A stretch of 64,000 bases of DNA from Govania unica (GCF_027920805.1 NZ_JANWOI010000003.1:310001-374000), one strand, 5' to 3'. Positions 1 to 8,909 are shown, numbered from the stretch's first letter. The notes: generated by a model not told the origin, from the letters alone. Numbers and translations: made by a program.

Positions 1-10
1 AGGGTTTTAA

Positions 11-43
11 AACAAAGCCTTCCCAATTTGGGAAGGCTTTGTT
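11..43 (-). terminator. Rho-independent terminator after the YbaK-like gene
   Basis: A long inverted repeat (AACAAAGCCTTCCC / GGGAAGGCTTTGTT) with a short AATTT loop lies directly after the minus-strand stop codon at 48-50. Read on the minus strand it is followed by TTTTAAAA, so it should end transcription of the deacylase gene. The arms are nearly symmetric, so it may also stop plus-strand transcripts coming from outside the window. Confidence 0.8.
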
Positions 44-47
44 GCAT

Positions 48-518
48 CTAGATATGGCGGCCGAACTGGCCACGTTCGGCATGGGTCATCAGGCGTTCAA
101 AATCCTGTCCTTTCATATGGATCAGGGTTTCGTGGTCGCCAGCTTCGAAATAGATGTCCGACTGGCTGCGCAGTCCATCGTCGAGGCAGACTTTCATGCC
201 GTAAAGATGGCCCATGGGCGGCAAGGCTCCGATGTCGCAATCGGCGAAGGCGGTGCGGATTTCGTCTTCGGTGGCGAGGCCGATACGCTCCCGCAGCATA
301 TGCGACAGTTCATGGAGATCGACCTTGCAGGTGCTTGGCAGTACCGCCAGCCGATAGCCGCCATCGCCCTTGAGCATAACCGCCTTGGCCAGCCGGTGCC
401 CAGCTACATGCGAGGTCTGCGCGATCCGGCTTGCGGTCACTTCATGGGGGTGGTGGAGTTCTTCGTACCAGATGCCACTATCTTTCAGATAGTCGCGCAT
501 ACTCATTGCCATGGCCAT
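48..518 (-). CDS. YbaK/ProX-type aminoacyl-tRNA deacylase
   Basis: 156-residue protein of the YbaK/EbsC (INS) superfamily, cytoplasmic enzymes that hydrolyse mischarged aminoacyl-tRNAs in trans. Visible hallmarks are the N-terminal HHPHEVTASRIA segment, a central LAKAVMLKGDGGYRLAVLP stretch carrying the family lysine, and the GALPPMG motif near residue 100. The length is normal for a free-standing YbaK. The start at 518 is supported by GGAG seven bases upstream on the minus strand. The gene is followed by a strong terminator and appears monocistronic. The tRNA substrate cannot be told from sequence; ProXp-ala, YbaK (Cys-tRNAPro) and other subgroups are all possible. Confidence 0.85.
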   Translation of the reverse strand: MAMAMSMRDYLKDSGIWYEELHHPHEVTASRIAQTSHVAGHRLAKAVMLKGDGGYRLAVLPSTCKVDLHELSHMLRERIGLATEDEIRTAFADCDIGALPPMGHLYGMKVCLDDGLRSQSDIYFEAGDHETLIHMKGQDFERLMTHAERGQFGRHI

Positions 519-781
519 GATCCGTCTCCGTCATGATGACCAGGCGGCCGGGAGGCAGGGACGCGAGAGATTGAGCTGCCTCGAAACCGTCCAGCGAAAT
601 TGTCCTGTATAGCTATTATATACTGTTTGCCCCGATCAGGCGATGGCGACGCGGCCGGATGATTGTGTAATATTCTTGCGCGGAGCTATGCTTGGGCCGA
701 GACAAACCTGACCCGGGCAGGAGTTGCGGGAGTGGCTGAGGCTAGAGGACAGTGATAGCTGGTTTTTTTCAGGAGGCTGCG

Positions 782-1156
782 ATGGCGAACAGACTGAACG
801 GCGTGTGGTTTAATGAATATGGATCACGCATGGAAATCACGGTCGATGAGACCGGATTTTTTTCTGGGCTGTATTCGTCGCACACGGGGGAGGTCGGCAC
901 CTATCGTGTGATCGGTTTGACCGATCCCCACAGCGTTTCGGATAATCAGGGGGTCTCCATCAGCATTCACTGGCGGCCGCTGCATGCCGAGGGCGAGAAC
1001 CCCGACTGGCATATGGTGTCCGGCATGGTCGGGCAGTTGCAGACCGTGGATGGTGCGGAGGTTATCACGCTCAACCATTTGCTGGTGCAGGAAACGGACC
1101 ATGGCGACAACTGGCGGTCGACCTTTATCGACAAGATAAAGTTCACGCGGGGCTGA
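782..1156 (+). CDS. Divergent avidin-like protein
   Basis: 124 residues matching the avidin/streptavidin beta-barrel from end to end: GVWFNEYGS at residues 7-15, GLYSS at 29-33, HW at 63-64, a DNW-RST strand at 109-114 and a terminal KF. Family knowledge assigns biotin contacts to streptavidin N23, S27, Y43, S45, W79, W92, W108, W120 and D128. By hand alignment N11, S15, Y31, S33, W64 and W111 are kept. The positions of W92, W108 and D128 appear to be V79, H99 and I119. There is no signal peptide, whereas known avidins are usually secreted. The start at 782 is chosen for AGGAGG at 771-776; an upstream ATG at 752 lacks such support. It stands alone, convergent with the EamA gene. Weakened biotin binding or another ligand is an inference. 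Confidence 0.8.
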   Translation: MANRLNGVWFNEYGSRMEITVDETGFFSGLYSSHTGEVGTYRVIGLTDPHSVSDNQGVSISIHWRPLHAEGENPDWHMVSGMVGQLQTVDGAEVITLNHLLVQETDHGDNWRSTFIDKIKFTRG

Positions 1157-2036
1157 CCGACTTTCGCGACGGCAGATTGACCAGCACAAGGGCCGAGATC
1201 ACAAGCGTCGCACCGAACAATTCGATGTCGCTCATGATCTCGCCAAAGATGATCCAGCCGAGGATGGCAGCGCTGACCGGTTGTAATAACAGCCCGAGGC
1301 TGCAGACGAGCACGGGCAGATTGGCGAGGGCGTAGGCGATCAGGCCCTGACCGATGGCATGGCAGAACAGGGCAAGGCCGATGGCGCTGACCCAGCCTGC
1401 TGTCGTATGGGGCAGGATCGTGCCTTCGATCAGCATGGGCGGGACGACACAGAGCGCCGCAATGAGCGAGGTCGCATACATGACCTCAAGCGTGCCGAGC
1501 CGGGTGCGGGCCGAGGCCACGCCGATCACATAGCCTGCATAGCCAATGCCGCCGATGATCGCGAGCATATTGCCGGTCATGGCGCCCTCGCCATGGCCAA
1601 AGGCCGCGGGACCGGCGAGGAATGCCGCGCCGGTCAGGGCCAGCAGGCAACCCGCCGCCACCATGGGCCGCATTTTCTGCTTGAGCACGAGCACGGTATA
1701 AAGCGCCACATAAATCGGTGCGAGACAGGCGAACAGGGTCGCCCGCGCCACCGGAATCATGTGGATCGAGGCATTCCACACCCACATGTCGAGAGCGAAA
1801 AAGAACGCGCCCGCGACGATGGGCACCAAGCTGCCGCGAAGGCCGGGGGAGGGTGCCGCCCGCCGCCCGGTGATCAGGAGCACAAGGAAGATCGCGATCC
1901 CCGCACCGGCGAGCCGCCAGAAGGCCGTGGCCGCCGGACCCACATCGGCATAGCGCACAAAGATCGGAGCCGTGCCAACGATCAACGCGCCGATAACAAG
2001 GGATATCAGCGAAAGACCAGTGACAGGACGATGCAT
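1143..2036 (-). CDS. EamA/DMT-superfamily transporter
   Basis: 297-residue, very hydrophobic protein with about ten predicted membrane segments, the normal size and layout for two tandem EamA domains. Recognisable features are APIFVRYADVGPAATAFWRLAG in the first repeat (helices 1-2) and GWIIFGE near the C-terminus. These inner-membrane transporters usually export amino acids or other metabolites; substrate unknown here. The start at 2036 (MHRPVTG) follows the amidohydrolase stop by ten bases; the longer ORF would run into the amidohydrolase gene. It is the last gene of the minus-strand block that includes the amidohydrolase and NCS1 permease, so its cargo may be linked to cyclic amide breakdown. 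Its 3' end overlaps the end of the avidin-like gene by 14 bases. Confidence 0.85.
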   Translation of the reverse strand: MHRPVTGLSLISLVIGALIVGTAPIFVRYADVGPAATAFWRLAGAGIAIFLVLLITGRRAAPSPGLRGSLVPIVAGAFFFALDMWVWNASIHMIPVARATLFACLAPIYVALYTVLVLKQKMRPMVAAGCLLALTGAAFLAGPAAFGHGEGAMTGNMLAIIGGIGYAGYVIGVASARTRLGTLEVMYATSLIAALCVVPPMLIEGTILPHTTAGWVSAIGLALFCHAIGQGLIAYALANLPVLVCSLGLLLQPVSAAILGWIIFGEIMSDIELFGATLVISALVLVNLPSRKSVSPA

Positions 2037-2046
2037 GTGGATCAGC

Positions 2047-3270
2047 TCACGGCAGGTGGTTGACGATGATTTTGCCGCCGCGCATGACCAGGGCCATTCG
2101 TTCAGGTCGGGCCATAATGCGTACATCTTGCAATGGGTTGCCGTCAATGACCAGAAGGTCGGCATGGGCGCCTTCACGCACGCAGCCTAATAAATCAGGC
2201 TGTTGGACGAGGGCGGCGTTGACGGCGGTGGCCGAATTGAGGATCTGAAACGGTGTTTCAACCTCAGCGCGAATCTCGAATTCATCGAGCTGATGCTTGT
2301 GCATGTCGCCGAGAAGATCGGTGCCGAAGCCGAGCTTGACCCCGGCCTTGCGGCAAAGTTCGATGGCGGTCAGGCCCTGATCCTTGACGTCGCTCAGCTT
2401 GTCGAGCGTGATTTGCGGCACGCCGAGCGCTTTGCCATGGCGGGCGATGGCGGCATAGGTGATGAGCGTCGGCACCACGAAGGCACCATGCTCGGCCACT
2501 GCGGCGGCAGCCTCGGCATCGATCAGGTTCGCATGTTCGATCGAGCGAATGCCGCAACGCACGCCGCGCAGGATGGTTTCCGCCGTATAGGCATGGGCCA
2601 TCACATAGCTGCGGCGGCGGGTGGCTTCGTCGACTACGGCGCGGATTTCCTCTTCGGAATATTGCAGCATCCAGATCGGATCGGTGGGGGAGGAAATGCC
2701 GCCGGAGACGAAGATCTTGATCTGATGGGCACCTTGACGGAGCGCCTCGCGCACGGCTTTTCTAAGATCGTCGACGCCGTCCACAACCTCGGCCAGATTG
2801 CCGCGCATGCCGCAGCCGCAGGGCTCGATATGGGATGCCCGGCTGTCGCCATGACCGCCGGCCTGACTGAAGGCGCGGCCAGCGTAAAACAGGCGCGGGG
2901 CGTCGAAATGACCTTCTTCGATGGCGCGCCACAGACCGTAATCGGCACCGCCCGCGTCGCGCACGGTGGTGAAGCCGCGTTTGAGCGCGCCTTCCATCAA
3001 GGGACGTGCGCGCTGGGCGAGATAGCTGATCGGGAGTTCTTCCAGCAAGCCCATATTGGCTTCGGCCGCATAGGCGTGGAAATGGGCGTCAATGAGGCCC
3101 GGCATCAAAACCTTGCCTTTGAGATCGAGCACGCGATCGGCGGCCACATCCGGTTTGCCAGAACGAACACGCGCGATGCGGCCGTTTTCGATCAGCACAT
3201 AATGATCGGCGATGAGATCGGGGCTGTGGCCGTCAAAGATCAGGCCGTTGGTGATGAGCGTGCGGGGCAT
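2047..3270 (-). CDS. Metal-dependent amidohydrolase (imidazolonepropionase-like)
   Basis: 407-residue cytoplasmic hydrolase of the amidohydrolase superfamily. Metal ligands are visible as the HxH pair in MPGLIDAHFH (residues 63 and 65), a lysine in the HQIKIFVSGG strand, histidines in VMAHAY and SIEHANLID, and the catalytic aspartate in FGTDLLGD. The C-terminal ADLLVIDGNPL strand completes the composite beta domain typical of the imidazolonepropionase/Xaa-Pro dipeptidase-like branch. The start at 3270 (MPRTL) has GAGGA on the minus strand just upstream; the longer ORF start lies inside the permease gene. Its place between an NCS1 permease and hyuAB suggests ring opening or amide hydrolysis of an imported cyclic compound, but the substrate is unassigned. 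Confidence 0.85.
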   Translation of the reverse strand: MPRTLITNGLIFDGHSPDLIADHYVLIENGRIARVRSGKPDVAADRVLDLKGKVLMPGLIDAHFHAYAAEANMGLLEELPISYLAQRARPLMEGALKRGFTTVRDAGGADYGLWRAIEEGHFDAPRLFYAGRAFSQAGGHGDSRASHIEPCGCGMRGNLAEVVDGVDDLRKAVREALRQGAHQIKIFVSGGISSPTDPIWMLQYSEEEIRAVVDEATRRRSYVMAHAYTAETILRGVRCGIRSIEHANLIDAEAAAAVAEHGAFVVPTLITYAAIARHGKALGVPQITLDKLSDVKDQGLTAIELCRKAGVKLGFGTDLLGDMHKHQLDEFEIRAEVETPFQILNSATAVNAALVQQPDLLGCVREGAHADLLVIDGNPLQDVRIMARPERMALVMRGGKIIVNHLP

Positions 3271-3286
3271 GATCGGGTCCTCATGG

Positions 3287-4579
3287 TTAGGCTGGTGACT
3301 TGACCGCCAGAAGATGATGCGACTTGAACAGGGCATAGCTGACCGAAGACACAAGGATGGAGTCGATGGAGGCGATGCCGCTCAGGGATAGAATATTCTC
3401 GGAGGCCAGATAGCCGACCAGAATGCCAAGGCCCCAGGCGGCAAACGACCCGACATTGATGGCGGGCGCATCGGCGAGGGCCTGTTCGTTATAGTTGCCC
3501 CGGCGCACGATGAACATGTCGAGCACATAAATGGCGGCAATGGGCGGAATGGCAACGCCGAGGAGAACCAGGAAGCTGATGAAATATTGCTCCACATTGA
3601 ACAGCGCCAGGATGGTGCCGACAATGCCGATGCCAAGCGTGATCTGCCACAGATGCGCGCGGGTGAAAATGGTCGAAAGCGACAGCGCCGAGGAATAGAG
3701 ACAGAGCACATTGCTTGACCAGGAACTAAGCAGCAGCAGAAGGAACGCAGGCACGCCAATGCCCAGCGCGATCATGATGATGATCAGGTCATGCTGGCCG
3801 GTGGCGACGCTTGGCACCGCCGACAGGAACTGTACGAGCGGGAAGGACACCCCAAGCGCGATGAAGGCGGCCCAGAGCGCATGGCTCGCCTTGCGGGCGA
3901 AGCGGCTGTAGTCGGGCTGAATGATGACGCCAGCGATGTAGCTACCGATGACGGCGGAGACGGCAATGGAAAATGTCATGGTCGGCAGGCCGCCCGGTGC
4001 GGACCAGCTTGGGATTTTGTCAAAGGACAGAAAGGCCGCGTAGCCGAGCAACAGAGCAAGAAGCGGCACGAGGAAACGGGCCAGAATATCGATGCCCTTG
4101 AAGCCTGCAATGGTCACTGCAACCTTGAGGCCGCTGCCGATGATGATGAAGACCCAAAGCGGAACTGAGAGGTCGAACAGGTCGAGCACGGTTTGATGGG
4201 CGGCTTGGGCGAACACATATCCAAGCACGCCGAACCAGCCCACAAGCACCAGGGCAATGACCAGATTGACCAGCTTCGCACCCGAGCGGCCAAAGGCGAA
4301 GGCCGTCAGCATATAGGTGGAATAGCGCGATCTGCTGCCGACATAACTTGTGAGCGCGCCCATGGAGCCGAGCACGAGACAGCCGAGCATGAAGGCCTTG
4401 ATGCCGTCGCTGAGGCCAATGGCATTGCCGATCTGCGCCGCCATCATGAAGGCCGGAATGGCGATGGTGCCGCTGATGATGACAAGCGCGATATGGAAGC
4501 CGGAATAGGTCGCGCTGTCGGGCACTTGCTGACGGGAAAAATCGTCCGCCGCGCCCGCTGTGGTTTTGGGGTCGCTCAT
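3287..4579 (-). CDS. NCS1-family permease (cytosine/purine/hydantoin type)
   Basis: 430 residues with about twelve membrane segments and the features of the CodB/NCS1 group, such as SGTIAIPAFMMAAQIGNAIG in helix 1 and the helix 3 region with YVGSRSRYSTYML. NCS1 proteins are sodium- or proton-coupled importers of nucleobases, hydantoins and related ring compounds. The gene lies between hyuB (upstream, beyond a terminator) and the amidohydrolase (17 bases downstream of its stop), so import of a cyclic amide for the hydrolases on either side is a reasonable inference. It most resembles cytosine permease rather than Mhp1, but the call is by eye. Confidence 0.85.
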   Translation of the reverse strand: MSDPKTTAGAADDFSRQQVPDSATYSGFHIALVIISGTIAIPAFMMAAQIGNAIGLSDGIKAFMLGCLVLGSMGALTSYVGSRSRYSTYMLTAFAFGRSGAKLVNLVIALVLVGWFGVLGYVFAQAAHQTVLDLFDLSVPLWVFIIIGSGLKVAVTIAGFKGIDILARFLVPLLALLLGYAAFLSFDKIPSWSAPGGLPTMTFSIAVSAVIGSYIAGVIIQPDYSRFARKASHALWAAFIALGVSFPLVQFLSAVPSVATGQHDLIIIMIALGIGVPAFLLLLLSSWSSNVLCLYSSALSLSTIFTRAHLWQITLGIGIVGTILALFNVEQYFISFLVLLGVAIPPIAAIYVLDMFIVRRGNYNEQALADAPAINVGSFAAWGLGILVGYLASENILSLSGIASIDSILVSSVSYALFKSHHLLAVKSPA

Positions 4580-4595
4580 CCTCAGTCCTTTGCGG

Positions 4596-4629
4596 CAAAG
4601 AAAACCCCTCTCCGCAAGGGAGAGGGGTT
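4596..4629 (-). terminator. Intrinsic terminator between hyuB and the permease
   Basis: AACCCCTCTCC / GGGAGAGGGGTT hairpin with a GCAA-side loop at 4603-4629, followed on the minus strand by TTTTCTTT. It sits eight bases past the hyuB stop and before the permease start, so hyuAB transcripts probably end here at least in part and the permease needs read-through or its own promoter. Confidence 0.8.
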
Positions 4630-4636
4630 GGTATCG

Positions 4637-6310
4637 TTAAACGTCGAGGCCGTAGTGGTCTTTCGCCTGATCAGGCGTGATATAGCCGTTCTTGAGATCG
4701 GCGCGCACCTTGTCACGCGGCCGCTTGAGCGGGTCGCCGTAACCGCCGCCGCTGCCGGTGGTGAGGCGAACAACCTCATGTTTGGCGAGCCGCAGTGCCG
4801 TGACCATGGTGTGCTTTTCGGTCGAGCCGTCGTTGCGCAAGACCAAGGCCCCGTTATGGGAGCCTTCATGACCGCCGTTCATGCCCCAGGGGCGGCTGTC
4901 ATAGCGGGTGGTCGAATAGGTGAGATAGGCTTCGTCGGCGGTGATGCGGTAGTCGAGCACGACGCCCTTGCCGCCACGGAATTCGCCCGCGCCGCCGCTG
5001 TCGTCATGGAAGGCATATTGATCGATTTCGAAGCCATAGCGGCTTTCGGCCAGCTCGATCGGGATGTTGAAGGTTTCGCCGTTGGCGCAGCAGAACTGGC
5101 CATTGTCGCCGTCCATGTCGTAGGAGGCGCCCCAACCGCCAAGCAGCGGTTCGCCCATGACGAACAGGTCATTGCTGTCGGGATGAAGGCCCGACAGGAA
5201 GGTCGCGCCGACGCTGCGCATATGGCCGGTGGGCAGCTTGTCCGGGATGATCGGCATCAAGGCTTTCCACATGGTTTCGATGGCGGCGATCAGCGGCTCG
5301 TAATAAAGCGAGACCGGGGCCGGGCTTTCGGCGCTGAGGATGGTGCGCGGCGGGCAGATGATCTCAAGCGCGCGGAAGCAGCCGCCGTTGGCCGGGATGT
5401 CCGAATTGGTCACGGCCTTGAAGGCGCAGCGTGCGCCGGTCACAAGGCCGGTGTAGCTGCAATTGATCGGGCCGCGTGTCTGCGGGCTGGTGCCGGTGAA
5501 GTCGGCGATCATCTTGTCGTCGGTGATCGTCACCTTGACCTTGACCACGAACGGACCGTTGCCGAGGCCGTCGTCTTCGACCACGTCTTCAGCTGTATAA
5601 ACGCCGTTCGGAAGCTTGGCGAGTTCGGCCTTGGTCATGCGCTCGCCATAGTCGAGAAGCTCGTCCATGGCGACCAGCAAGGGCTCGCGGCCGTATTTTT
5701 CAACAAGCTCCAGAATGCGCTTGGCGCCGACCTTGGCAGCCGCGACACCCGCATGCATATCGCCGAGCGTGCTGTCGGGCAGACGCACATTGTCGCGGAT
5801 CATCTGCACCAGGACGTTGTTGATGCGGCCTTCGTCGTAAAGCTTCAGGAAGCGGAAATGCAGACCTTCCTGGAAGATGTCGGTGGATTCCGTCGACACG
5901 CTGCCGGGGCGTGCGCCGCCGACTTCGGTCCAGTGGGCCTTGTTGACGGTGAAGGCGATCAGCAGATCGTCATGGAACACCGGCAACACAATCAGCACGT
6001 CCGACAGATGGGTGCCGCCGCCTTCGTAAGGCGAGTTGGTGATGAAGATATCACCCGGCTTGATGTCGCCCGGATTGGGGTAATGTTCAAGCGTGCTTTG
6101 GACGCAGGTATCAAGCGTCGCGAGGAAGCCGGTGACGCCGTTCCCCTGTGCCAGCAGATTGCCCTTGGCATCCGTCGCCCCGACCGCGAAGTCGGTGGTT
6201 TCATAGATGATCGGGCTCATGCTGGTGCGGATCATGGCGTTGAACATCTCGTCGCCAAGCGCAACGAGGCTATCCTTGATGATTTCGGTGGTAAAGAGAT
6301 CCGATGCCAT
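4637..6310 (-). CDS. hyuB: Hydantoinase/oxoprolinase B subunit
   Basis: 557-residue member of the HyuB (hydantoinase B/oxoprolinase) family, the partner of HyuA in ATP-dependent opening of hydantoins, 5-oxoproline or related rings. Family landmarks are MSPIIYETTDFAVGATD near the N-terminus, GDIFITNSPYEGGGTHLSDV, the RGPINCSYTGL region and the C-terminal TTGSGGGYGDP. The length is normal. It follows hyuA with a five-base gap, indicating co-translation, and ends at a terminator. Acetophenone carboxylase and acetone carboxylase subunits share this fold, so carboxylation is an alternative reaction. A second hyuB lies at 26.4 kb on the other strand. Confidence 0.9.
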   Translation of the reverse strand: MASDLFTTEIIKDSLVALGDEMFNAMIRTSMSPIIYETTDFAVGATDAKGNLLAQGNGVTGFLATLDTCVQSTLEHYPNPGDIKPGDIFITNSPYEGGGTHLSDVLIVLPVFHDDLLIAFTVNKAHWTEVGGARPGSVSTESTDIFQEGLHFRFLKLYDEGRINNVLVQMIRDNVRLPDSTLGDMHAGVAAAKVGAKRILELVEKYGREPLLVAMDELLDYGERMTKAELAKLPNGVYTAEDVVEDDGLGNGPFVVKVKVTITDDKMIADFTGTSPQTRGPINCSYTGLVTGARCAFKAVTNSDIPANGGCFRALEIICPPRTILSAESPAPVSLYYEPLIAAIETMWKALMPIIPDKLPTGHMRSVGATFLSGLHPDSNDLFVMGEPLLGGWGASYDMDGDNGQFCCANGETFNIPIELAESRYGFEIDQYAFHDDSGGAGEFRGGKGVVLDYRITADEAYLTYSTTRYDSRPWGMNGGHEGSHNGALVLRNDGSTEKHTMVTALRLAKHEVVRLTTGSGGGYGDPLKRPRDKVRADLKNGYITPDQAKDHYGLDV

Positions 6311-6315
6311 GATCT

Positions 6316-8400
6316 TTATGCCTTTTCCATGCCCAGGATATGGACGTGATAATTGCCGTAGTCGTCCACCGTCACGCGATGGCCGGGGGAGATGACGAGG
6401 GTCACCGAAGGTTCCTGAATAACGGCGGGACCGAAGAATTCCATGCCGGGTTCAAGCTTCAAACCGTCATAGATGGTTGCGTCATGGGTGCCATGTTCAT
6501 CGAAATCGACGCGGCGGGTTTCGCGCACGGCGGTTTTGATGTCGGCGCCGGTGGCGGTCTTTTTCACAAGCTCGGGCTTTGGCACTTCGACTTTGGCGAC
6601 GAGATGGAAGTTCACCACCTGCACGTTGTTGTCGAGGCGATAGGTGAAGCGCTTTTCATGGGCTTCATGGAAGCGTTCGATGGCGCCATCGATATTGACG
6701 CTGCCATCGGCGTTGAAGGGGCAGGTCACTTTGACCGTATGTTCCTGACCCTGATAGCGCATGTCGAGGAAGTAATCATAACTCACGCCTGTGCCGGACT
6801 CTACGCCGTCGCGGGCGTAATCGTCACGGGCGCGGGCTTCCATCTCGTGGAAGCCGGTTTTGATGTCCTTGCCGCTGTCGGCGGTGACATTCAGAAGCCG
6901 GGTCTGCAGATAATCGCGACGGAGATCGGTCAACAGCATGCCCCAGGCCGAGAATACGGCCGAGTTCACGGGCACGATGACTTTCGGCACCTTCAGGTCT
7001 TCGGCCAAAGCCACCGCATGCATGGGGCCGCCGCCACCAAAGGCGATGAGCGTGAAGTCGCGCGGGTCATAGCCCTTGTTGGTGGACACGAGACGGAGCG
7101 CGTTGGTCATGTTGGCGTTGGCGATGCGGATCACGCCGCGCGCCAGTTCCTGCAACGACATCTGCAGGCGGTCCTGAAGCGGCTGAAAGGCTGTGGTGAG
7201 CGCTTTCATGTCAGGCTCGACCTCGCCGCCGACGAAGGACTTCGGATCGATGCGGCCGAGGACCAGATTGGCGTCGGTGGTCGTCGGGCGGGTACCGCCA
7301 CGGCCATAGGCAGCCGGACCAGGCATGGCGCCTGCGGACTGCGGGCCCACATGCAGCTTGCCGCCCTCGTCAACCCAGGCGATGGAGCCGCCGCCGTTGC
7401 CGATTTCAACAATTTCAGACACCGGAGTCTGGATCGGATAGCCAGGGTTGCGGTTGCTTTTTTCGATGTAATATTCGGTGGTGACTTTGACTTCGCCGTT
7501 TTCGATCAGCGTGCATTTGGCCGTGGTGCCGCCGATGTCGAGAACGATCAGGTTCTTTTCACCGATTTCAAGACCAAGATGGGCGGCGGCATAGATGCCG
7601 CTGGCCGGGCCGGATTCGACCATGGTGATGGGGTTGTTCTTAGCTGCTTCGACGGTGGCGATGCCGCCGTTCGATTGCATCATATAGGGCTTTTGCGTGA
7701 AGCCGCCGTCTTTGAGTTTCTGTTCGAGAGACTCGATGTATTTCTTGGCGATCGGATGCACATAGGCCGACAGCACCGTGGTGTTGGTGCGCTCATACTC
7801 GCGCCATTCGCGGCTGATGTCGTGGGACGCCAGCGCTGAAACCTCGGGCCATAGCTCCTTGATGCGGGCGATGGTCAGGGCTTCGTTGTCCGGGTTCAGG
7901 TAGGCATGAAGGAAACAGACAGCGATGGCCTGCACCCCTTCGGCCTTGAAATAGGCGAGCAGCTCGGGGAGCGGGGAGAGATCGACGGGGGTGCGCAGTT
8001 CACCCTTGTAGTTCACCCGTTCGGTCAGTTCGGCGCGAAGGTGCCGCTCGACAAAGGGTTTTGGCTTGCGGAAATTGAAATTGAACAGGTCAGGGCGGTT
8101 GCCGCGTGCGATTTCAAGCACATCGCGGAAACCGCGTGTGGTGATGAGGGCGGTTTTGACGCCCTTGCGCTCGGTCAGGGCATTGATGACGACGGTCGAG
8201 CCATGAGCGAAGAAATCAAGTTCGCTCGGGTCGAGGTTGACCTTTTTCATGGCATTCATGACGCCCTGCTCGAAATTCGGCGGGGTGGTGTCGGCCTTGG
8301 CGGTTTTAACCTCGGCGCAGGTTTGCGTCGCGGGGTCATAGGCGTAATAGACCAGATCGGTAAATGTACCGCCTACGTCACTTGCAGCACGCATTGCCAT
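6316..8400 (-). CDS. hyuA: Hydantoinase/oxoprolinase A subunit
   Basis: 694-residue HyuA family protein with the N-terminal ASKHA phosphate-binding motif DVGGTFTDL (residues 8-16), the FAHGSTVVINALTERKG segment, a second nucleotide-binding motif VLDIGGTTAKC and the FGGGGPMHA motif. HyuA supplies the ATP-dependent half of hydantoinase, oxoprolinase and related carboxylases. The start at 8400 (MAMRAASDVGG) is preceded by GGAG eight bases upstream; the longer ORF overlaps the cupin gene. It is the first large gene of a cupin-hyuA-hyuB group. The paralogue at 24.4 kb is similar in length, so the two pairs may serve different substrates. Confidence 0.9.
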   Translation of the reverse strand: MAMRAASDVGGTFTDLVYYAYDPATQTCAEVKTAKADTTPPNFEQGVMNAMKKVNLDPSELDFFAHGSTVVINALTERKGVKTALITTRGFRDVLEIARGNRPDLFNFNFRKPKPFVERHLRAELTERVNYKGELRTPVDLSPLPELLAYFKAEGVQAIAVCFLHAYLNPDNEALTIARIKELWPEVSALASHDISREWREYERTNTTVLSAYVHPIAKKYIESLEQKLKDGGFTQKPYMMQSNGGIATVEAAKNNPITMVESGPASGIYAAAHLGLEIGEKNLIVLDIGGTTAKCTLIENGEVKVTTEYYIEKSNRNPGYPIQTPVSEIVEIGNGGGSIAWVDEGGKLHVGPQSAGAMPGPAAYGRGGTRPTTTDANLVLGRIDPKSFVGGEVEPDMKALTTAFQPLQDRLQMSLQELARGVIRIANANMTNALRLVSTNKGYDPRDFTLIAFGGGGPMHAVALAEDLKVPKVIVPVNSAVFSAWGMLLTDLRRDYLQTRLLNVTADSGKDIKTGFHEMEARARDDYARDGVESGTGVSYDYFLDMRYQGQEHTVKVTCPFNADGSVNIDGAIERFHEAHEKRFTYRLDNNVQVVNFHLVAKVEVPKPELVKKTATGADIKTAVRETRRVDFDEHGTHDATIYDGLKLEPGMEFFGPAVIQEPSVTLVISPGHRVTVDDYGNYHVHILGMEKA

Positions 8401-8437
8401 GTGTCCGTCTCCGTTAGGTATGTCGATATCGGCTCGC

Positions 8438-8755
8438 TCAGCCGAAAAGCACGTAAAATACTTTGCTGTCCTCAAGCGCCAGGGACGCATGAGGCTCGCC
8501 GGGGTTCATGATGATGACCTCGCCGGCGGCGGCGCGACGGATTCCGTCTGCCGTTTCAATGTCGAGCGCCCCTTCGAGAACAAGGGAAAATTCCCGTTCC
8601 GCGTGCGGCGCCAAGCCCGTTTCCGGGTATCTCTTGCCTTTGGGGAAGGTCGCCGTCCCGATCTTGAGGCGCCCTTTGCCTTCTGGCAGCAGTTCAGTGA
8701 GCGTTGTCACTGAAAATTCGTCAGTCCCCAAGTCCAGTTTTTTTATCTGCATCAC
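8438..8755 (-). CDS. Small cupin protein
   Basis: 105-residue single cupin barrel. The first cupin motif is seen as LAPHAEREFSLVLEGALDIE (GX5HXH-like region with the conserved acidic residue) and the second as GEVIIMNPGEPHASLA. Such proteins bind a metal and act as small isomerases, decarboxylases or sensors. The gene sits 37 bases upstream of hyuA on the same strand and probably shares its transcript. A role in processing or sensing the hydantoinase substrate is inferred from location only. Confidence 0.8.
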   Translation of the reverse strand: MMQIKKLDLGTDEFSVTTLTELLPEGKGRLKIGTATFPKGKRYPETGLAPHAEREFSLVLEGALDIETADGIRRAAAGEVIIMNPGEPHASLALEDSKVFYVLFG

Positions 8756-8820
8756 AATACTCCGGATACGCGGCCTTTGCAGGCTTTGATTGAAGTTTAT
8801 GCGCTTTTAAAGTGAAGGGC

Positions 8821-8909
8821 CCGCTGGGACGACAGGGGGGAGGGTACGTCCCAGCGGTCACCTTCTCATCTTGCGGCCTCCACACCGGGGGGAGGGTGAA
8901 GGCCGCAAG
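8821..8909 (-). repeat. Two tandem hairpins with matching G-rich loops
   Basis: Two perfect stems lie between the TonB-receptor stop and the cupin gene: CCGCTGGGACG/CGTCCCAGCGG at 8821-8857 and CTTGCGGCCT/AGGCCGCAAG at 8870-8909. The stems differ in sequence, but both loops contain GGGGGGAGGGT on the plus strand (ACCCTCCCCCC in the minus-strand RNA). Neither has a good U tract. They may form a 3' end or processing structure for the receptor mRNA. Confidence 0.6.

Noticed and set aside
4193-6349. 718-codon plus-strand ORF opposite the permease and hyuB
   Set aside because: It has no recognisable motif and is rich in His/Asp/Arg/Gly as expected from the antisense of GC-rich coding DNA. HyuB and the permease on the other strand have full family motifs.
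6340-7839. 499-codon plus-strand ORF opposite hyuA
   Set aside because: Antisense shadow of a clear HyuA protein; no domain or ribosome binding site.
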